Shown here: positions 25,361-34,624 of the stretch, piece by piece | How positions within the stretch are numbered: the first letter of the stretch is position 1 | How the letters are laid out: each line of letters begins with the position of its first letter | Assembly: GCF_020531915.1 (NCBI RefSeq) | Contig: NZ_JAJAVG010000004.1 | Coordinates: forward strand, 558,001-622,000 | Direction: 5' to 3' | Source: Methylovorus mays | Lineage (GTDB): Bacteria > Pseudomonadota > Gammaproteobacteria > Burkholderiales > Methylophilaceae | DNA length: 64,000 nt | The notes under the pieces: model-generated | The model's database searches: none | Told to the model about the DNA's origin: nothing | Seen by the model: only the letters and a program-made list of their open reading frames with translations | Position numbers and translations under genes: made by a program

Positions 25361-25594
25361 TCACGCATGCCGGAGTTGGCAGCCGTTTTGTACCGAGCGC
25401 ACGCCTGCCACGCCACGCGCGATTGCCATCGCCTCGGCGATATCGCCATAGGAAGCAATCTTTCCGCTCAGATACACCACACCATGATGTGTCGCCACGC
25501 CCATGGTAATGCCCAGAAAGCCAACCTCTCGTAGCAGGCTGGTTTTAACGCGTAATGTCGTCATTGTATCTTCCAGCATGCTCGAGAGATTCAT
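25361..25594 (-). CDS. Single BON-domain protein
   Basis: 77 residues, essentially one BON domain: TLRVKTSLLREVGFLGITMGVA, then HHGVVYLSGKIASYGDIAEAM and VAGVRSVQNGCQL. No signal peptide. It starts four bases after the stop of the EF-hand/BON gene, so the two are in one operon. Confidence 0.8.
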   Translation of the reverse strand: MNLSSMLEDTMTTLRVKTSLLREVGFLGITMGVATHHGVVYLSGKIASYGDIAEAMAIARGVAGVRSVQNGCQLRHA

Positions 25595-25597
25595 GGT

Positions 25598-26113
25598 CTA
25601 GCCCTTTACTATCAGACTGTTATGGACGGATTTCACACCTTCGGTACCAGCGGCAATTTCCTTGGCGCGCTCAATCTGGGCCTTATTTTCAACAAAACCA
25701 CTTAATTGCACGACGCCGTTGTGTGTTTCAACGGAAATTTCCAGGCCCTTGAACCCTTCATCCTTCAGGATGTTGGCTTTGATCTTGCTGGTAATCACGC
25801 TGTCGTTGATCACGCGCTTGGCATTCTTTTGCTGGTCTTTCGACTTGTATTCAGAGTATTCCTTCTGATCCAGTGTTCCGTCACCGTCCACATCTGCTGC
25901 CTTGAAGTGTTTTTTGGTGAAGAGCTTGTCCTTGGAGGCTTCGGCGGGCGTCAAAAGATCATTGCTGTTGGTATCCAGATTGCGAAATTCGGTCGCCAGA
26001 GGACTCTGATCAACGGTATCGGCGGTGCCGAAAGCCAGCACGGAACTTGAGCTGAACCCGATGCCAGCAAGTAACGTCAGCGTGGCGATAGAGGATGTAC
26101 GAATTTTTTTCAT
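25598..26113 (-). CDS. Periplasmic EF-hand plus BON-domain protein (paralogue)
   Basis: 171 residues with AAGGAG before the ATG at 26113. A signal peptide precedes the mature part (near SSSVLA). EF-hand loops are DTNSNDLLTPAE (degenerate) and DVDGDGTLDQKE (complete). The BON domain follows (DSVITSKIKANILKDEGFKGLEISVETHNG). It closely resembles the 15559-16065 protein: the same motif order and KSLIV-type end, so a duplication. It leads the minus-strand cluster 26113-23986. Confidence 0.88.
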   Translation of the reverse strand: MKKIRTSSIATLTLLAGIGFSSSSVLAFGTADTVDQSPLATEFRNLDTNSNDLLTPAEASKDKLFTKKHFKAADVDGDGTLDQKEYSEYKSKDQQKNAKRVINDSVITSKIKANILKDEGFKGLEISVETHNGVVQLSGFVENKAQIERAKEIAAGTEGVKSVHNSLIVKG

Positions 26114-26330
26114 GATTTCTCCTTGTTTTTGTTCGGCATCGAAAGACGCCGGGGACAAATTTGCCAGCAGAAGCTCTACTGGCATTGGAGGCATGCTACG
26201 GGATACCTGAGCGACAGACAGTCAGCGCTCTTCTTTAATTGATGTCAGATGAAGACTACACCTGAAAACGCCCTGTCTGCGGGCATGCGAACAGGACGCG
26301 CCAGTGTGGAGGAGATAGCGACAGAGTCAA

Positions 26331-27743
26331 CTATGTTTGATTGATTTCCAGCGGAATCAAGGCCCGGGTAAGCATGCCATGTCCAGGAGAGGACTGAATT
26401 TCGAGATTGCCGCCAATCGCCATGACGCGATGGCGCATGCCAGATAGACCATGGGTGGTACCACCGCTGACACTAAGATCCGCCCCCACCCCATTGTCCT
26501 CGATTTCAAGCTTGACGAAGGCCAGCTCGGTCATCAGGTGTACCGATACTTTGGTTGCCTTGGCGTATTTACTGGCGTTGTTCAGGGTTTCCTGCACCAC
26601 GCGGTAGACAATCAGGCCTATGGTATCGCCGAACTTGACGCTCTCATCCGGCAATACAAGATTAAGCTCCCACTGGTTACGCTCGGCCATATCCGAAATC
26701 AGCGAGCGCAAGGCTGCCCAGAAACCAAATGTCGCCAGCATGGAGGGATGCAGATCCTGCACCACTTGCCGCTTGAACTGGATGCCCTGATCAATGTAGC
26801 GCATGGTTTTAACCAGCTTGTCTGCCACATCCGGGAAAGTATCGCGCGTTTTGCGCGTCACCCAGGAAATATCCATCTTGGTTGCCGTCAGAATCGACCC
26901 CAGCTCATCATGCAGCTCACGTGCGAGCTTCTCGCGCTCTCGCTCCACATCCGACTGATAACCCAAGGCCAGCGTACGCAGCAACTGCGTGCGCGAGTTC
27001 AGTTGGGTTTCATAGATATGCACTTCTTCTTCCAGACGCTGACGCAATTTGTCGCGCATGGACATTTCGTTCAATAACTGGCGGATAACCAGAATCACCA
27101 ACACCAGCAGCACCAGCGAAGTACCGACAATGGCAATGCGGGTATAGAGCACACTGTTGCGGCGCTTGCTTATCAGTTTGCTCAAGGCATCGTTTTGCTG
27201 GTTCAGCAATGTCATGATGTAGCCATTCAGCTTCATCATCTCCTGTACGCCCTGATCCAGATCAACCACGCTATTGGCTTCCAGTGTCCGATCGGCATGG
27301 GCCAGCGCCATGGTGAGCTTCATTTCGGCAGCCTTTGCCTCCAGCGTCCCGCTCACCGTCATCAACCAGTCTTTTTCGTTGTTGACTGACATGCGATCGC
27401 TGTCTTCCGTTACGAGGCCACGCAATTTGCGTATATCCACCCGCGCGGCGGCGACCGCATTATTGAAGGACGTGGCATACATGTCCTTCTTGGTCAGCAG
27501 ATAGCCACGCTGGGCACTCTCCGCCTCCGTCACGCGATAACGCAAGTCAGACAGGGTCGAGATATTGTTGCGGACGACAAAGATATCCTCCGCCAGGCGG
27601 TTGATCGAGACGATCCAGCCATCGGCAATTACGACAGCCAGCAAGGTCAGTGTCATGGCGGCGATGAGGGTGGCAACAACGCGACCACCCAGCTTTTCAA
27701 TCACACGTTCCGTCTGGGTCCAGATTTTTTTCATTAAGGTCAT
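26331..27743 (-). CDS. NarL-type sensor histidine kinase with CHASE3-like sensor
   Basis: 470 residues. Two membrane spans (about 22-44 and 203-222) enclose a periplasmic helical domain with the CHASE3-like RVTEAESAQRGYLLT motif. A coiled coil follows, then a HisKA_3 box (LARELHDELGSIL, His278) and an HATPase domain (NNASKYAKA, EDNGVGAD, GLSGMRHR). It autophosphorylates and should signal to a NarL/LuxR regulator; the one at 29131 is the obvious partner. It is divergent from the DUF1328-DUF883-ferritin genes. A second ATG at 27734 could also start it. Confidence 0.9.
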   Translation of the reverse strand: MTLMKKIWTQTERVIEKLGGRVVATLIAAMTLTLLAVVIADGWIVSINRLAEDIFVVRNNISTLSDLRYRVTEAESAQRGYLLTKKDMYATSFNNAVAAARVDIRKLRGLVTEDSDRMSVNNEKDWLMTVSGTLEAKAAEMKLTMALAHADRTLEANSVVDLDQGVQEMMKLNGYIMTLLNQQNDALSKLISKRRNSVLYTRIAIVGTSLVLLVLVILVIRQLLNEMSMRDKLRQRLEEEVHIYETQLNSRTQLLRTLALGYQSDVEREREKLARELHDELGSILTATKMDISWVTRKTRDTFPDVADKLVKTMRYIDQGIQFKRQVVQDLHPSMLATFGFWAALRSLISDMAERNQWELNLVLPDESVKFGDTIGLIVYRVVQETLNNASKYAKATKVSVHLMTELAFVKLEIEDNGVGADLSVSGGTTHGLSGMRHRVMAIGGNLEIQSSPGHGMLTRALIPLEINQT

Positions 27744-27752
27744 ATATGAATT

Positions 27753-27772
27753 TTGTAAGCGCTCTCTTACAA
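27753..27772. promoter_or_regulatory. Inverted repeat in the divergent kinase/DUF1328 promoter
   Basis: TTGTAAG and CTTACAA form a perfect 7-base dyad with a 6-base spacer, just upstream of the kinase start. It is a candidate binding site for the LuxR-type regulator or another repressor of this intergenic region. Confidence 0.4.
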
Positions 27773-27854
27773 GCGTTTCAGAGTATCCCCTCTCATGGGG
27801 AACGCCCCAAGCATTTAAGCTGGGATCACTTTTTAGCCAAGCAAGGAAAACGCA

Positions 27855-28016
27855 ATGCTTAACTATTCTATCGTGTTTTTGGTTATCGCCCTGATTGCAG
27901 CCTTATTTGGGTTTAGTGGAATAGCTGCCGGTGCGGCCGAAATTGCAAAAATCCTGTTCTATATCTTTCTGGTGATCTTTGTCATCTCATTATTGACAGG
28001 ATTTTTCTCAAAGTAA
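27855..28016 (+). CDS. DUF1328 (YtjA-like) small membrane protein
   Basis: 53 residues, [20 protein letters not shown] then [20 protein letters not shown], ending GFFSK. Two hydrophobic helices around a Gly/Ala-rich turn are typical of DUF1328/YtjA proteins. AAGGAAA is a good ribosome site. It heads a plus-strand run with DUF883 and ferritin-like genes, and this family often travels with stress genes. Function unknown. Confidence 0.88.
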   Translation: MLNYSIVFLVIALIAALFGFSGIAAGAAEIAKILFYIFLVIFVISLLTGFFSK

Positions 28017-28056
28017 TCAATTATTTCAATTAATTTTTTAAAACAGGACAGCCACC

Positions 28057-28482
28057 ATGTTCAGTACATCCAAAACGCAAGATCTGAAACAAAAACTGGA
28101 ATCTACCGCCGAAGACGTCAAAGACAATGTAACCGACATTGCACAAGATGCAAAAGTTGCCACCGAAAAATTAAAAGACAAGCTGCAGGACAAATCCAAT
28201 GCGTCCAAGGATGAAATTCTGGCCTTGCTCGAAAATGTAAAAGCGCTACTGGAGTCCAAGGACCCTGGTGAAAAACTGGAAACGCTGAAGGATACGTTGA
28301 GCACGCAACTGAGTGATTGGAGCGCGACATTGCGCGGTGAGGTCCAACAGGCCATTAAAGTCGGCGAAACGCGCTCCAGGCAGATTGTGCGCAAACGCAC
28401 CCTGCTGAGCCTGTCGGTGGTCTTTGGTACAGGTGCCGCGCTGGGCTATCTGCTTGGCAGTCATCACAGCGAGGAAGAGTAA
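28057..28482 (+). CDS. DUF883 (YqjD/ElaB-like) membrane-anchored protein
   Basis: 141 residues. A long amphipathic, Lys/Asp-rich helical region (residues 5-110) ends in a C-terminal membrane anchor (LLSLSVVFGTGAALGYLLG). YqjD/ElaB/YgaM proteins are stationary-phase inner-membrane proteins, some of which bind ribosomes. It lies 40 bases after the DUF1328 gene. Confidence 0.85.
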   Translation: MFSTSKTQDLKQKLESTAEDVKDNVTDIAQDAKVATEKLKDKLQDKSNASKDEILALLENVKALLESKDPGEKLETLKDTLSTQLSDWSATLRGEVQQAIKVGETRSRQIVRKRTLLSLSVVFGTGAALGYLLGSHHSEEE

Positions 28483-28533
28483 GCGCCGCATTGCCAGCGA
28501 TGAATTTGCCAGCCAACGATAAGGAACATGATC

Positions 28534-29091
28534 ATGGATGAAGTAACGAATCCTGCCACTGCAAACCCGTTATTTAAACTGGATATGGCAGCCATACGGA
28601 AAAACGCCCGTCAAAGCGTAGAGGAAGGAACCGAAGCACCTGGTTATGAAGCCAATCGCAAAGAAGTGATCATGCATCTTAACTCGGCGCTCGCCACCGA
28701 GCTGGTATGCAGCTTGCGCTACAAGCGCCACTACTTCACTGCCAAGGGCTTGAATTCCGAAGGTATCGCCAGGGAGTTCAATGTTCATGCCCAGGAGGAA
28801 CTGGAGCATGCGGATCAGATTGCCGCACGTATCGTACAGTTGGGGGGCGAGCCGGATTTTTCCCCAGAAGGTCTCGCAGGCCGCAGTCATGCCGATTATG
28901 TGCCATGCCTGAACCTGCGCGAAATGATCAAGGAAAATCTGGTGGCAGAACGCATCGCTATCGACACCTATCATGAACTCATCCATTATATTGGCGACAA
29001 AGACCCAACAACCCGCCGCTTGCTTGAAGGCATTCTGGCGACCGAAGAAGAGCATGCCGATGAGTTATCCGACTGGCTGGCTCGCTCCTGA
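28534..29091 (+). CDS. Bacterioferritin / Dps-like ferritin
   Basis: 185 residues. The start at 28534 is chosen because AAGGA lies eight bases upstream; the ATG at 28528 is too close to it. Four-helix ferritin with diiron ligands in order: ATELV, EELEHAD, VAERIA and ATEEEHADE. The N-terminal extension of about 45 residues is longer than in classic Bfr and resembles ferritin-like Dps-type proteins. Role: iron storage or peroxide detoxification in the cytoplasm. It sits with stress genes under a two-component system. Confidence 0.88.
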   Translation: MDEVTNPATANPLFKLDMAAIRKNARQSVEEGTEAPGYEANRKEVIMHLNSALATELVCSLRYKRHYFTAKGLNSEGIAREFNVHAQEELEHADQIAARIVQLGGEPDFSPEGLAGRSHADYVPCLNLREMIKENLVAERIAIDTYHELIHYIGDKDPTTRRLLEGILATEEEHADELSDWLARS

Positions 29092-29130
29092 CAGTGTTAA
29101 CTTACCCTTAAGAGCAGACATATAAAAATC

Positions 29131-29763
29131 ATGAAAAAAATATTATTGGTGGACGATCACAGCATTGTGCGGCAAGGCCTGCGCAATCTGATCGAACTGG
29201 AGTCCGACCTGGAGGTGGCTGGCGAAGCCGCTTCCGGCGTCGAAGCGATCAAACTGGTACGTAACAACACCTATGATGTGGTCGTGATGGATATCTCCAT
29301 GCCGGATAAAAACGGGGTGGACACCTTGCACGACCTGAAGCATGTCAATGCGGATCTGCCCGTGTTGATACTAAGTGGTTATGCGGAAGAACAATATGCA
29401 CTCAACCTGATGCGGAACGGTTGCAAGGGCTATTTATCCAAAGATGCAGAGCCTGAGGAAATCATTTCGGCGATACGCGCCATTGCCAATGGCAAACGCT
29501 ACATCTCCTCCGAACTGGCCGAGCTGATGACCAACGAGCTCAGCCATCCGACCGAAAAGCTCTTGCATGAAACCTTGTCAGACCGCGAGTTCCAGGTGTT
29601 TTTCAAACTGGCCGGCGGCCTGAGTGCCACCGAGATTGCAGATGAACTTTGCATCAGTGTAAAAACCGTCAGCACATACCGGACGCGCATTCTGGAAAAG
29701 ATGAGTTTGAAAACCAATGCGGATTTAACGTATTACGCTATCAAGAACGGCTTGATCACATGA
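29131..29763 (+). CDS. NarL/LuxR-type response regulator
   Basis: 210 residues. Receiver domain with DDH (8-10) and phospho-acceptor Asp54 (VVMDISMPDKNG), then a LuxR-type helix-turn-helix (SATEIADELCISVKTVSTYRTRILEKM). It is the natural partner of the HisKA_3 kinase at 26331, from which it is separated by the stress genes it may control. Its stop overlaps the start of a 44-codon frame (ATGA). Confidence 0.93.
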   Translation: MKKILLVDDHSIVRQGLRNLIELESDLEVAGEAASGVEAIKLVRNNTYDVVVMDISMPDKNGVDTLHDLKHVNADLPVLILSGYAEEQYALNLMRNGCKGYLSKDAEPEEIISAIRAIANGKRYISSELAELMTNELSHPTEKLLHETLSDREFQVFFKLAGGLSATEIADELCISVKTVSTYRTRILEKMSLKTNADLTYYAIKNGLIT

Positions 29764-29894
29764 AACGGAATCACGATGACTTCGAAGCTTTGTCAGCGCT
29801 TGTAGGACAAGCGCGGATAGGAGCGATTCCCGAATTTCATTATCATGCCACGAGTTTAACCAAGGAAAACAATCCTTCCAGCAGCATGGATTAA
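29760..29894 (+). CDS. Possible 44-residue coupled small protein
   Basis: MKRNHDDFEALSALV... ending PSSSMD. The ATG overlaps the stop of the response regulator as ATGA and its own stop lies two bases before the next regulator gene, exactly filling the gap. I do not recognise it. It may be a real linker protein or simply leader sequence that couples translation. Confidence 0.35.
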   Translation: MKRNHDDFEALSALVGQARIGAIPEFHYHATSLTKENNPSSSMD

Positions 29895-29896
29895 CA

Positions 29897-30328
29897 ATGT
29901 CTGTAGCCAATGCACAACTTTCTACACAGCAGCCCTACATGAGAGTCTTGCTCATTGAAGATTCGGCGTTGTTGCGGGAAACCATTATGGAGACCTTGTC
30001 ATCTTGTGATGGCCTGGTGTTTGATGGAGTCGCCGCCACCCAGTCCGAAGCCTTTAAAATCCTGCGAGACCGTCCATTCGACTTTTTGCTGGTCGATATC
30101 GAACTGGCGGAGGGCAATGGATTTGAAGTTATTCGCATGACCCAGCGCGAAGACTTCCCCTACCCGCGTCCCAAATACATGATCCTTACCAATCATGCTC
30201 ATGGGCATTATCGTCAGGAGGCCAAGGCGCTTGGCGTAGACTATTTCTTCGATAAATCAATGGATTTTGATAAAGCCATTGATACGCTGGAAACGGAAGT
30301 CAGGAAATTTTTTCCTAAAAACGACTAG
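29897..30328 (+). CDS. Stand-alone receiver-domain response regulator
   Basis: 143 residues, a single CheY-like receiver: IEDSALLRETI, phospho-acceptor Asp67 (LLVDIELAEGNGFEV), Thr (ILTNHAH) and Lys (FDKSMDF) positions. There is no output domain, so it probably acts by phosphotransfer or protein contact with the kinase/regulator pair just upstream. An internal ATG at 29939 (MRVLLIEDS) is an alternative start. Confidence 0.88.
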   Translation: MSVANAQLSTQQPYMRVLLIEDSALLRETIMETLSSCDGLVFDGVAATQSEAFKILRDRPFDFLLVDIELAEGNGFEVIRMTQREDFPYPRPKYMILTNHAHGHYRQEAKALGVDYFFDKSMDFDKAIDTLETEVRKFFPKND

Positions 30329-30373
30329 GCTGGCGCTCAGGATTCAGCGTCAAGCCCTCAGTAAGTCTCGTTA

Positions 30374-30379
30374 TATAAT
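30374..30379 (+). promoter_or_regulatory. -10 box for the guanidine-controlled transcript
   Basis: TATAAT lies about 20 bases before the first riboswitch hairpin. The -35 region is poor (CAAGCC area). Confidence 0.5.
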
Positions 30380-30399
30380 CCACATTCCATCATCCAGCG

Positions 30400-30442
30400 C
30401 AGGGACGACCCTGAGCATGCATTTTATTATCGGGACGACCCG
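30400..30442 (+). ncRNA. Guanidine-II (mini-ykkC) riboswitch
   Basis: Two small hairpins share the loop ACGA on GGG/CCC stems: CAGGGACGACCCTG (30400-30413) and CGGGACGACCCG (30431-30442), joined by an AT-rich linker. This is the signature of the guanidine-II class, which binds guanidinium and frees the ribosome site. The ribosome site AAAGGG (30446-30450) follows directly and the sugE ATG is at 30455, so control of translation start is expected. Confidence 0.93.
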
Positions 30443-30454
30443 GCAAAGGGTTCT

Positions 30455-30769
30455 ATGTCCTGGATATTACTCATAATGGCAGGGCTGTTTGAAATCGGCT
30501 TTACTACCTGCCTCAAGCTCTCTGATACCTTCAGCAAACCTTGGCCTACACTAGGGTTTATCGTATGTGCCGGCATCAGCTTCTGGCTGCTGATGCAAGC
30601 CACGCGCGATATTCCACTGGGTACCGCTTATGCAGTGTGGACGGGCATTGGCGTGCTTGGCACCGTCATTATTGGCATCGTCATGTTCAACGATCCGTTA
30701 AGCCCCCTGCGCCTGTTGTTTCTAGTATTATTGATTGGCGCGATCATCGGCCTCAAAGCCGTCTCTTGA
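30455..30769 (+). CDS. sugE: SMR-family guanidinium exporter (Gdx/SugE)
   Basis: 104 residues with four membrane helices. Glu13 in the first helix (AGLFEIGFTTCLK) is the coupling residue of small multidrug resistance transporters, and the WPTLGFIVC and GTAYAVWTGIG segments are of the SugE/Gdx subfamily. The guanidine-II riboswitch in its leader fixes guanidinium as the substrate; it exports it against protons as a dual-topology dimer. Confidence 0.93.
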   Translation: MSWILLIMAGLFEIGFTTCLKLSDTFSKPWPTLGFIVCAGISFWLLMQATRDIPLGTAYAVWTGIGVLGTVIIGIVMFNDPLSPLRLLFLVLLIGAIIGLKAVS

Positions 30770-30831
30770 GACGGCTCTGGCGCGCCGCCGCATTCCTTGA
30801 TCAACCCTTCGCTAGAGCTGGATAGAACAAC

Positions 30832-31326
30832 ATGTCACTGGAAACCTGGGAGTTATTGAGCTACGTTGTTACCGTATTCGGCTTGCCGCTGGCAATCTTT
30901 TCCTTTGTGCTGGAACAGCGCAAGGAACGCGAAAACGAAGAGGAAGAGGTTTACCAGGAGCTGTCTGACGCGTATACCGACTTTCTCAAGCTGGTGATGG
31001 CGAACCCGGACCTCAAGCTGCGCTCACAGAGTGCCAGCCAGGAACTGAGCGAAGAGCAGCGCGAGCGCAAGCTGGTCCTGTTTGAAATCCTGGTATCGCT
31101 GTTTGAACGTGCCTACCTGCTGGCATATGAGGAAAAGATGGTCGGCAAGCAATTGCGGCGCTGGCGCTCGTGGGATGACTACATGCGTGAATGGTGCCGA
31201 CGCGATGACTTCCGTAACACCCTGCCCCGTCTGCTGCATGGGGAAGACCCGGATTTTGCCGCGTATATCCGCAACCTTGCCTTGCAGGAAACCACGCGCC
31301 TGCCGGAAACCACTGTGTCTACTTAA
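30832..31326 (+). CDS. Membrane-anchored coiled-coil protein, unknown
   Basis: 164 residues. One N-terminal hydrophobic segment (LLSYVVTVFGLPLAIFSFV) is followed by a charged helix (EQRKERENEEEEVYQEL) and a helical domain with many Trp and Arg residues (LRRWRSWDDYMREWCRRDDF). I do not recognise the family. It follows sugE by 62 bases and could share its transcript. Confidence 0.65.
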   Translation: MSLETWELLSYVVTVFGLPLAIFSFVLEQRKERENEEEEVYQELSDAYTDFLKLVMANPDLKLRSQSASQELSEEQRERKLVLFEILVSLFERAYLLAYEEKMVGKQLRRWRSWDDYMREWCRRDDFRNTLPRLLHGEDPDFAAYIRNLALQETTRLPETTVST

Positions 31327-31333
31327 GTATTTC

Positions 31334-32200
31334 CTACTTCAGCCGCTTCAGTTTGTAACCAGCCTGTTGCAGTTGGGCCAGCAAACCGCGCTTGCCTGCC
31401 AGGTGGGCTGCACCGACTGCGACAAACACCGACTTTTCCCGCGCTTCTGCATCAATGCGCGGCGCCATGAGATCATTTCTATCATCCAATAGTTTGGCGC
31501 GCAGCTTGGCCCACAGCGCCGGAGGCAGCAGATTGCCGGTCATGCGCGTATCAATGTCAGCAATCCTGGCCGGATCGCCTTTCAGATAGGCTTTCACCAG
31601 CATCTCGTAATCCCGCTCCTTGTCACGCTGACTGCGCTTTAATACCGCTCGCAACATGCCCAGCTGCTCGTCCTGGCTCAGGCTGTCCAGCAGGCCGAAG
31701 TGCTCCTCCGACGTTTCCAGTCCTTTGACATCCCGCCCCAGATCACGAGCTTTGGCATAGAGCTGAATGTCCTGGGTATAGGGCCCCTGCGGCCGTGGCA
31801 GATCAAACACCACCGCCAGCAGCCACGGCTTCATCTGCATGGCGATACTGCCTATGGCATGCACCTCCGCCAGCGCCCTCACTTGCTCCAGTTCGCTGGC
31901 AGTCAACATGTCCTGCAACTGTTGGTCGGGATTGAGATAGACGCCTTGATCCTTGGACGGCAGGGTTTCCATCATGAATACATCCACCTCGCCCAGCGCC
32001 TTTAACACGGCAGGGGCAAAATCATTCACCCTGGCATCATCCGTATGAACAGTACCAAACAGATAGCTCACCTTGCCGCCTGGCGCCTGCAGTTGCCACA
32101 GCAAGGGGCGATCAGCCGCCTGGGCTGACACGCCAGCCAGCAGGCTTAGCCCGAGCAGCAACCTGGCAGTGAGGGAAATGGAATACGATGTGAGCGACAT
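31334..32200 (-). CDS. TraB/GumN-family periplasmic protein
   Basis: 288 residues from the ATG at 32200, giving a signal peptide (LLLGLSLLAGVSAQA). The family motif YLFGTVHTDD carries the first conserved GTxH, and FVAVGAAHLAGKRGLL carries the second GxxH at the C terminus. The fold is related to TIKI/EreA metal-dependent hydrolases, but no substrate is known for GumN-type proteins. The longer frame to 32308 adds an unlikely N terminus. Confidence 0.85.
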   Translation of the reverse strand: MSLTSYSISLTARLLLGLSLLAGVSAQAADRPLLWQLQAPGGKVSYLFGTVHTDDARVNDFAPAVLKALGEVDVFMMETLPSKDQGVYLNPDQQLQDMLTASELEQVRALAEVHAIGSIAMQMKPWLLAVVFDLPRPQGPYTQDIQLYAKARDLGRDVKGLETSEEHFGLLDSLSQDEQLGMLRAVLKRSQRDKERDYEMLVKAYLKGDPARIADIDTRMTGNLLPPALWAKLRAKLLDDRNDLMAPRIDAEAREKSVFVAVGAAHLAGKRGLLAQLQQAGYKLKRLK

Positions 32201-32358
32201 AATGAAACACCAGAACCAGAGGTAAACAGGTATCCATTCTCGCATTGATATGATCTGGGAAGCAGCCTGCATTGCTTTGAACATTTGCAGGGTGCTTATA
32301 AAGACCAAGAGACTAAGAGATCGACAGGATTCAGGCGCATGCCTGAATCACTGCGGAA

Positions 32359-34503
32359 TTAACGCGCGGTCTGCTTTTGCTTGAAAGGCGTTTTCTTGGC
32401 GGGCAAGGCACGGCCTTTCATCTCGGGTCGACGGGATTTATTGACTGCGGGCACGATAGGCTGGAACGCAGGCACCAGGTGTTTCTTGCCATTGCCTATC
32501 AGGTCTGCCCGGCCCATTTTCTTCAAGGCTTCCCGCAGCATCGGCCAGTTGTTGGGGTCGTGGTAGCGAATGAACGCCTTGTGCAGGCGCCGCACGCCAC
32601 CGGCCTTGGGGATAGGCACGGCTTCACTGTCCGCCGTCACCTTGCGCAGCGGGTTTTTGCCGGAGTGATACATGGCAGTGGCCATCGCCATGGGCGTGGG
32701 GGTGAAGGTCTGGACCTGGTCGAGCTTGAAGTCGTACTTCTTGAGCCATAGGGCCAGATTCAGCATGTCTTCATCCGTGGTACCAGGATGGGCCGCAATG
32801 AAATACGGGATCAGGTATTGCTGTTTGCCCGCTTCCTTGGAGAAGCGCTCAAACATTTCCTTGAACTTGTCATAGGCGCCCATGCCCGGCTTCATCATCT
32901 TGGACAGCACGTTTTCTTCGCTATGCTCAGGCGCAATCTTGAGATAACCGCCCACGTGATGCTGCACCAGTTCCTTGACATACTCAGGGGATGTCACCGC
33001 CAGGTCGTAGCGCAGGCCAGAGCCGACCAGTATCTTCTTCACGCCCTTGATATCGCGCGCCTTGCGGTAAAGCTGAATCAGGGCCGAATGGTCGGTATTG
33101 AGGTTTTCGCAGATGCCGGGATACACGCAGGACAGCTTGCGGCAGGACTGCTCGATCTTTTCGCTCTTGCAGGCCATGCGGTACATATTGGCGGTCGGCC
33201 CACCCAGGTCGGAAATAATGCCGGTAAAGCCTTCGACCTTGTCCCGGATTTCCACAATCTCGTTGAGGATGGATTCCTCAGAGCGGCTTTGAATGATGCG
33301 GCCTTCATGCTCGGTAATCGAACAGAAGGTACAGCCGCCAAAGCAGCCACGCATGATGTTGACCGAAAAGCGGATCATCTCCCAGGCCGGGATGCGGGCA
33401 TCCTGATACACCGGGTGCGGCTTGCGCGCGTAGGGCAAGTCGTAAACGTAATCCATTTCCTTGGTCGTGAGCGGAATGGGCGGTGGATTAAGCCAGACTT
33501 CGCGATCGCCATGGCGCTGCACCAGCGCACGGGCATTGCCAGGGTTGGCTTCCAGATGCAGCACGCGCGATGCATGGGCATACAGCACCGGATCCTTGAT
33601 CACGTCTTCATAGGCGGGCAAACGCACCACCTGCTTGCTGCGGTCGGCCTTGGGTTTGCGCACGATCTGAATGGCACTTACGCCTTCAGGCAAGGCGGGC
33701 TTGGCATCAATCTTGTCGTCGGTTTCGCAACTGGAACCCGCGCCCATTTTCATTTCATAGGGGTCCACATGCACATCGACCTTGCCGGGACGATCCAGAT
33801 TGGTTGATGCAATTTCATCCCATCCTTCGGGGATACGCTTGCGCAGGAAAGCTGTGCCGCGAATATCCGTGATGTCTGCAATGTTGTCGCCACGGGCGAT
33901 GCGGTGACTCAGCTCAACCAGCGCACGTTCGGCATTGCCATAAAGCAGGATATCGGCCTTGGAATCGACCAGAATGGAGCGACGAACTTTGTCGGACCAG
34001 TAATCATAATGGGCGATGCGGCGCAAGCTGGCCTCGATGCTGCCAATGACCAGCGGCACATCGGGATACGCCTCGCGGCAGCGCTGCGAGTACACCAGCA
34101 CTGCGCGGTCCGGGCGCTTGCCGGCCTCGGCATTGGGCGTATAAGCATCATCTGAACGTATCTTGCGGTCCGCCGTGTAGCGATTGACCATGGAGTCCAT
34201 ATTGCCAGCGGTCACACCGAAATACAGATTGGGCTTGCCTAAAGTTTTGAAGGCATCGGCCGATAACCAGTCAGGCTGGGCGATAATGCCCACACGGAAG
34301 CCTTGAGCCTCCAGCAGACGTCCTACCAATGCCATACCGAAACTCGGGTGATCAATGTAGGCATCACCCGTCACCAGAATAATGTCGCAACTATCCCAGC
34401 CGCGGGCATCCATTTCAGCACGGGTCATGGGAAGTACAGGGGCAGTACCGAAGCGTTTTGCCCAGTACGGGCGATAAGCGTTGATTGAGCGTGGTGTTTC
34501 CAT
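32359..34503 (-). CDS. ygiQ: YgiQ-family radical SAM protein
   Basis: 714 residues. The radical-SAM cluster motif is CFGGCTFC (C-x3-C-x2-C) in [21 protein letters not shown]. The N-terminal domain ([18 protein letters not shown]) is the YgiQ/UPF0313 type. The tail is basic ([16 protein letters not shown]). The reaction is unknown. It is divergent from the FadL-like gene. Confidence 0.92.
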   Translation of the reverse strand: METPRSINAYRPYWAKRFGTAPVLPMTRAEMDARGWDSCDIILVTGDAYIDHPSFGMALVGRLLEAQGFRVGIIAQPDWLSADAFKTLGKPNLYFGVTAGNMDSMVNRYTADRKIRSDDAYTPNAEAGKRPDRAVLVYSQRCREAYPDVPLVIGSIEASLRRIAHYDYWSDKVRRSILVDSKADILLYGNAERALVELSHRIARGDNIADITDIRGTAFLRKRIPEGWDEIASTNLDRPGKVDVHVDPYEMKMGAGSSCETDDKIDAKPALPEGVSAIQIVRKPKADRSKQVVRLPAYEDVIKDPVLYAHASRVLHLEANPGNARALVQRHGDREVWLNPPPIPLTTKEMDYVYDLPYARKPHPVYQDARIPAWEMIRFSVNIMRGCFGGCTFCSITEHEGRIIQSRSEESILNEIVEIRDKVEGFTGIISDLGGPTANMYRMACKSEKIEQSCRKLSCVYPGICENLNTDHSALIQLYRKARDIKGVKKILVGSGLRYDLAVTSPEYVKELVQHHVGGYLKIAPEHSEENVLSKMMKPGMGAYDKFKEMFERFSKEAGKQQYLIPYFIAAHPGTTDEDMLNLALWLKKYDFKLDQVQTFTPTPMAMATAMYHSGKNPLRKVTADSEAVPIPKAGGVRRLHKAFIRYHDPNNWPMLREALKKMGRADLIGNGKKHLVPAFQPIVPAVNKSRRPEMKGRALPAKKTPFKQKQTAR

Positions 34504-34624
34504 AGTTGACTATTTTACTCTGGAAACAAAAAATCGTCGCGACTGTATAACTATATGCCACTGTTTTCGGCCAAACTATCAAGAACACAAACACCGGACA
34601 AACCGGGAACAACGGGACAGACAA

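Noticed and set aside
32788-33807. 339-codon open frame antisense to ygiQ
   Set aside because: His/Ala-rich product typical of antisense frames in GC-rich genes; ygiQ is well supported.
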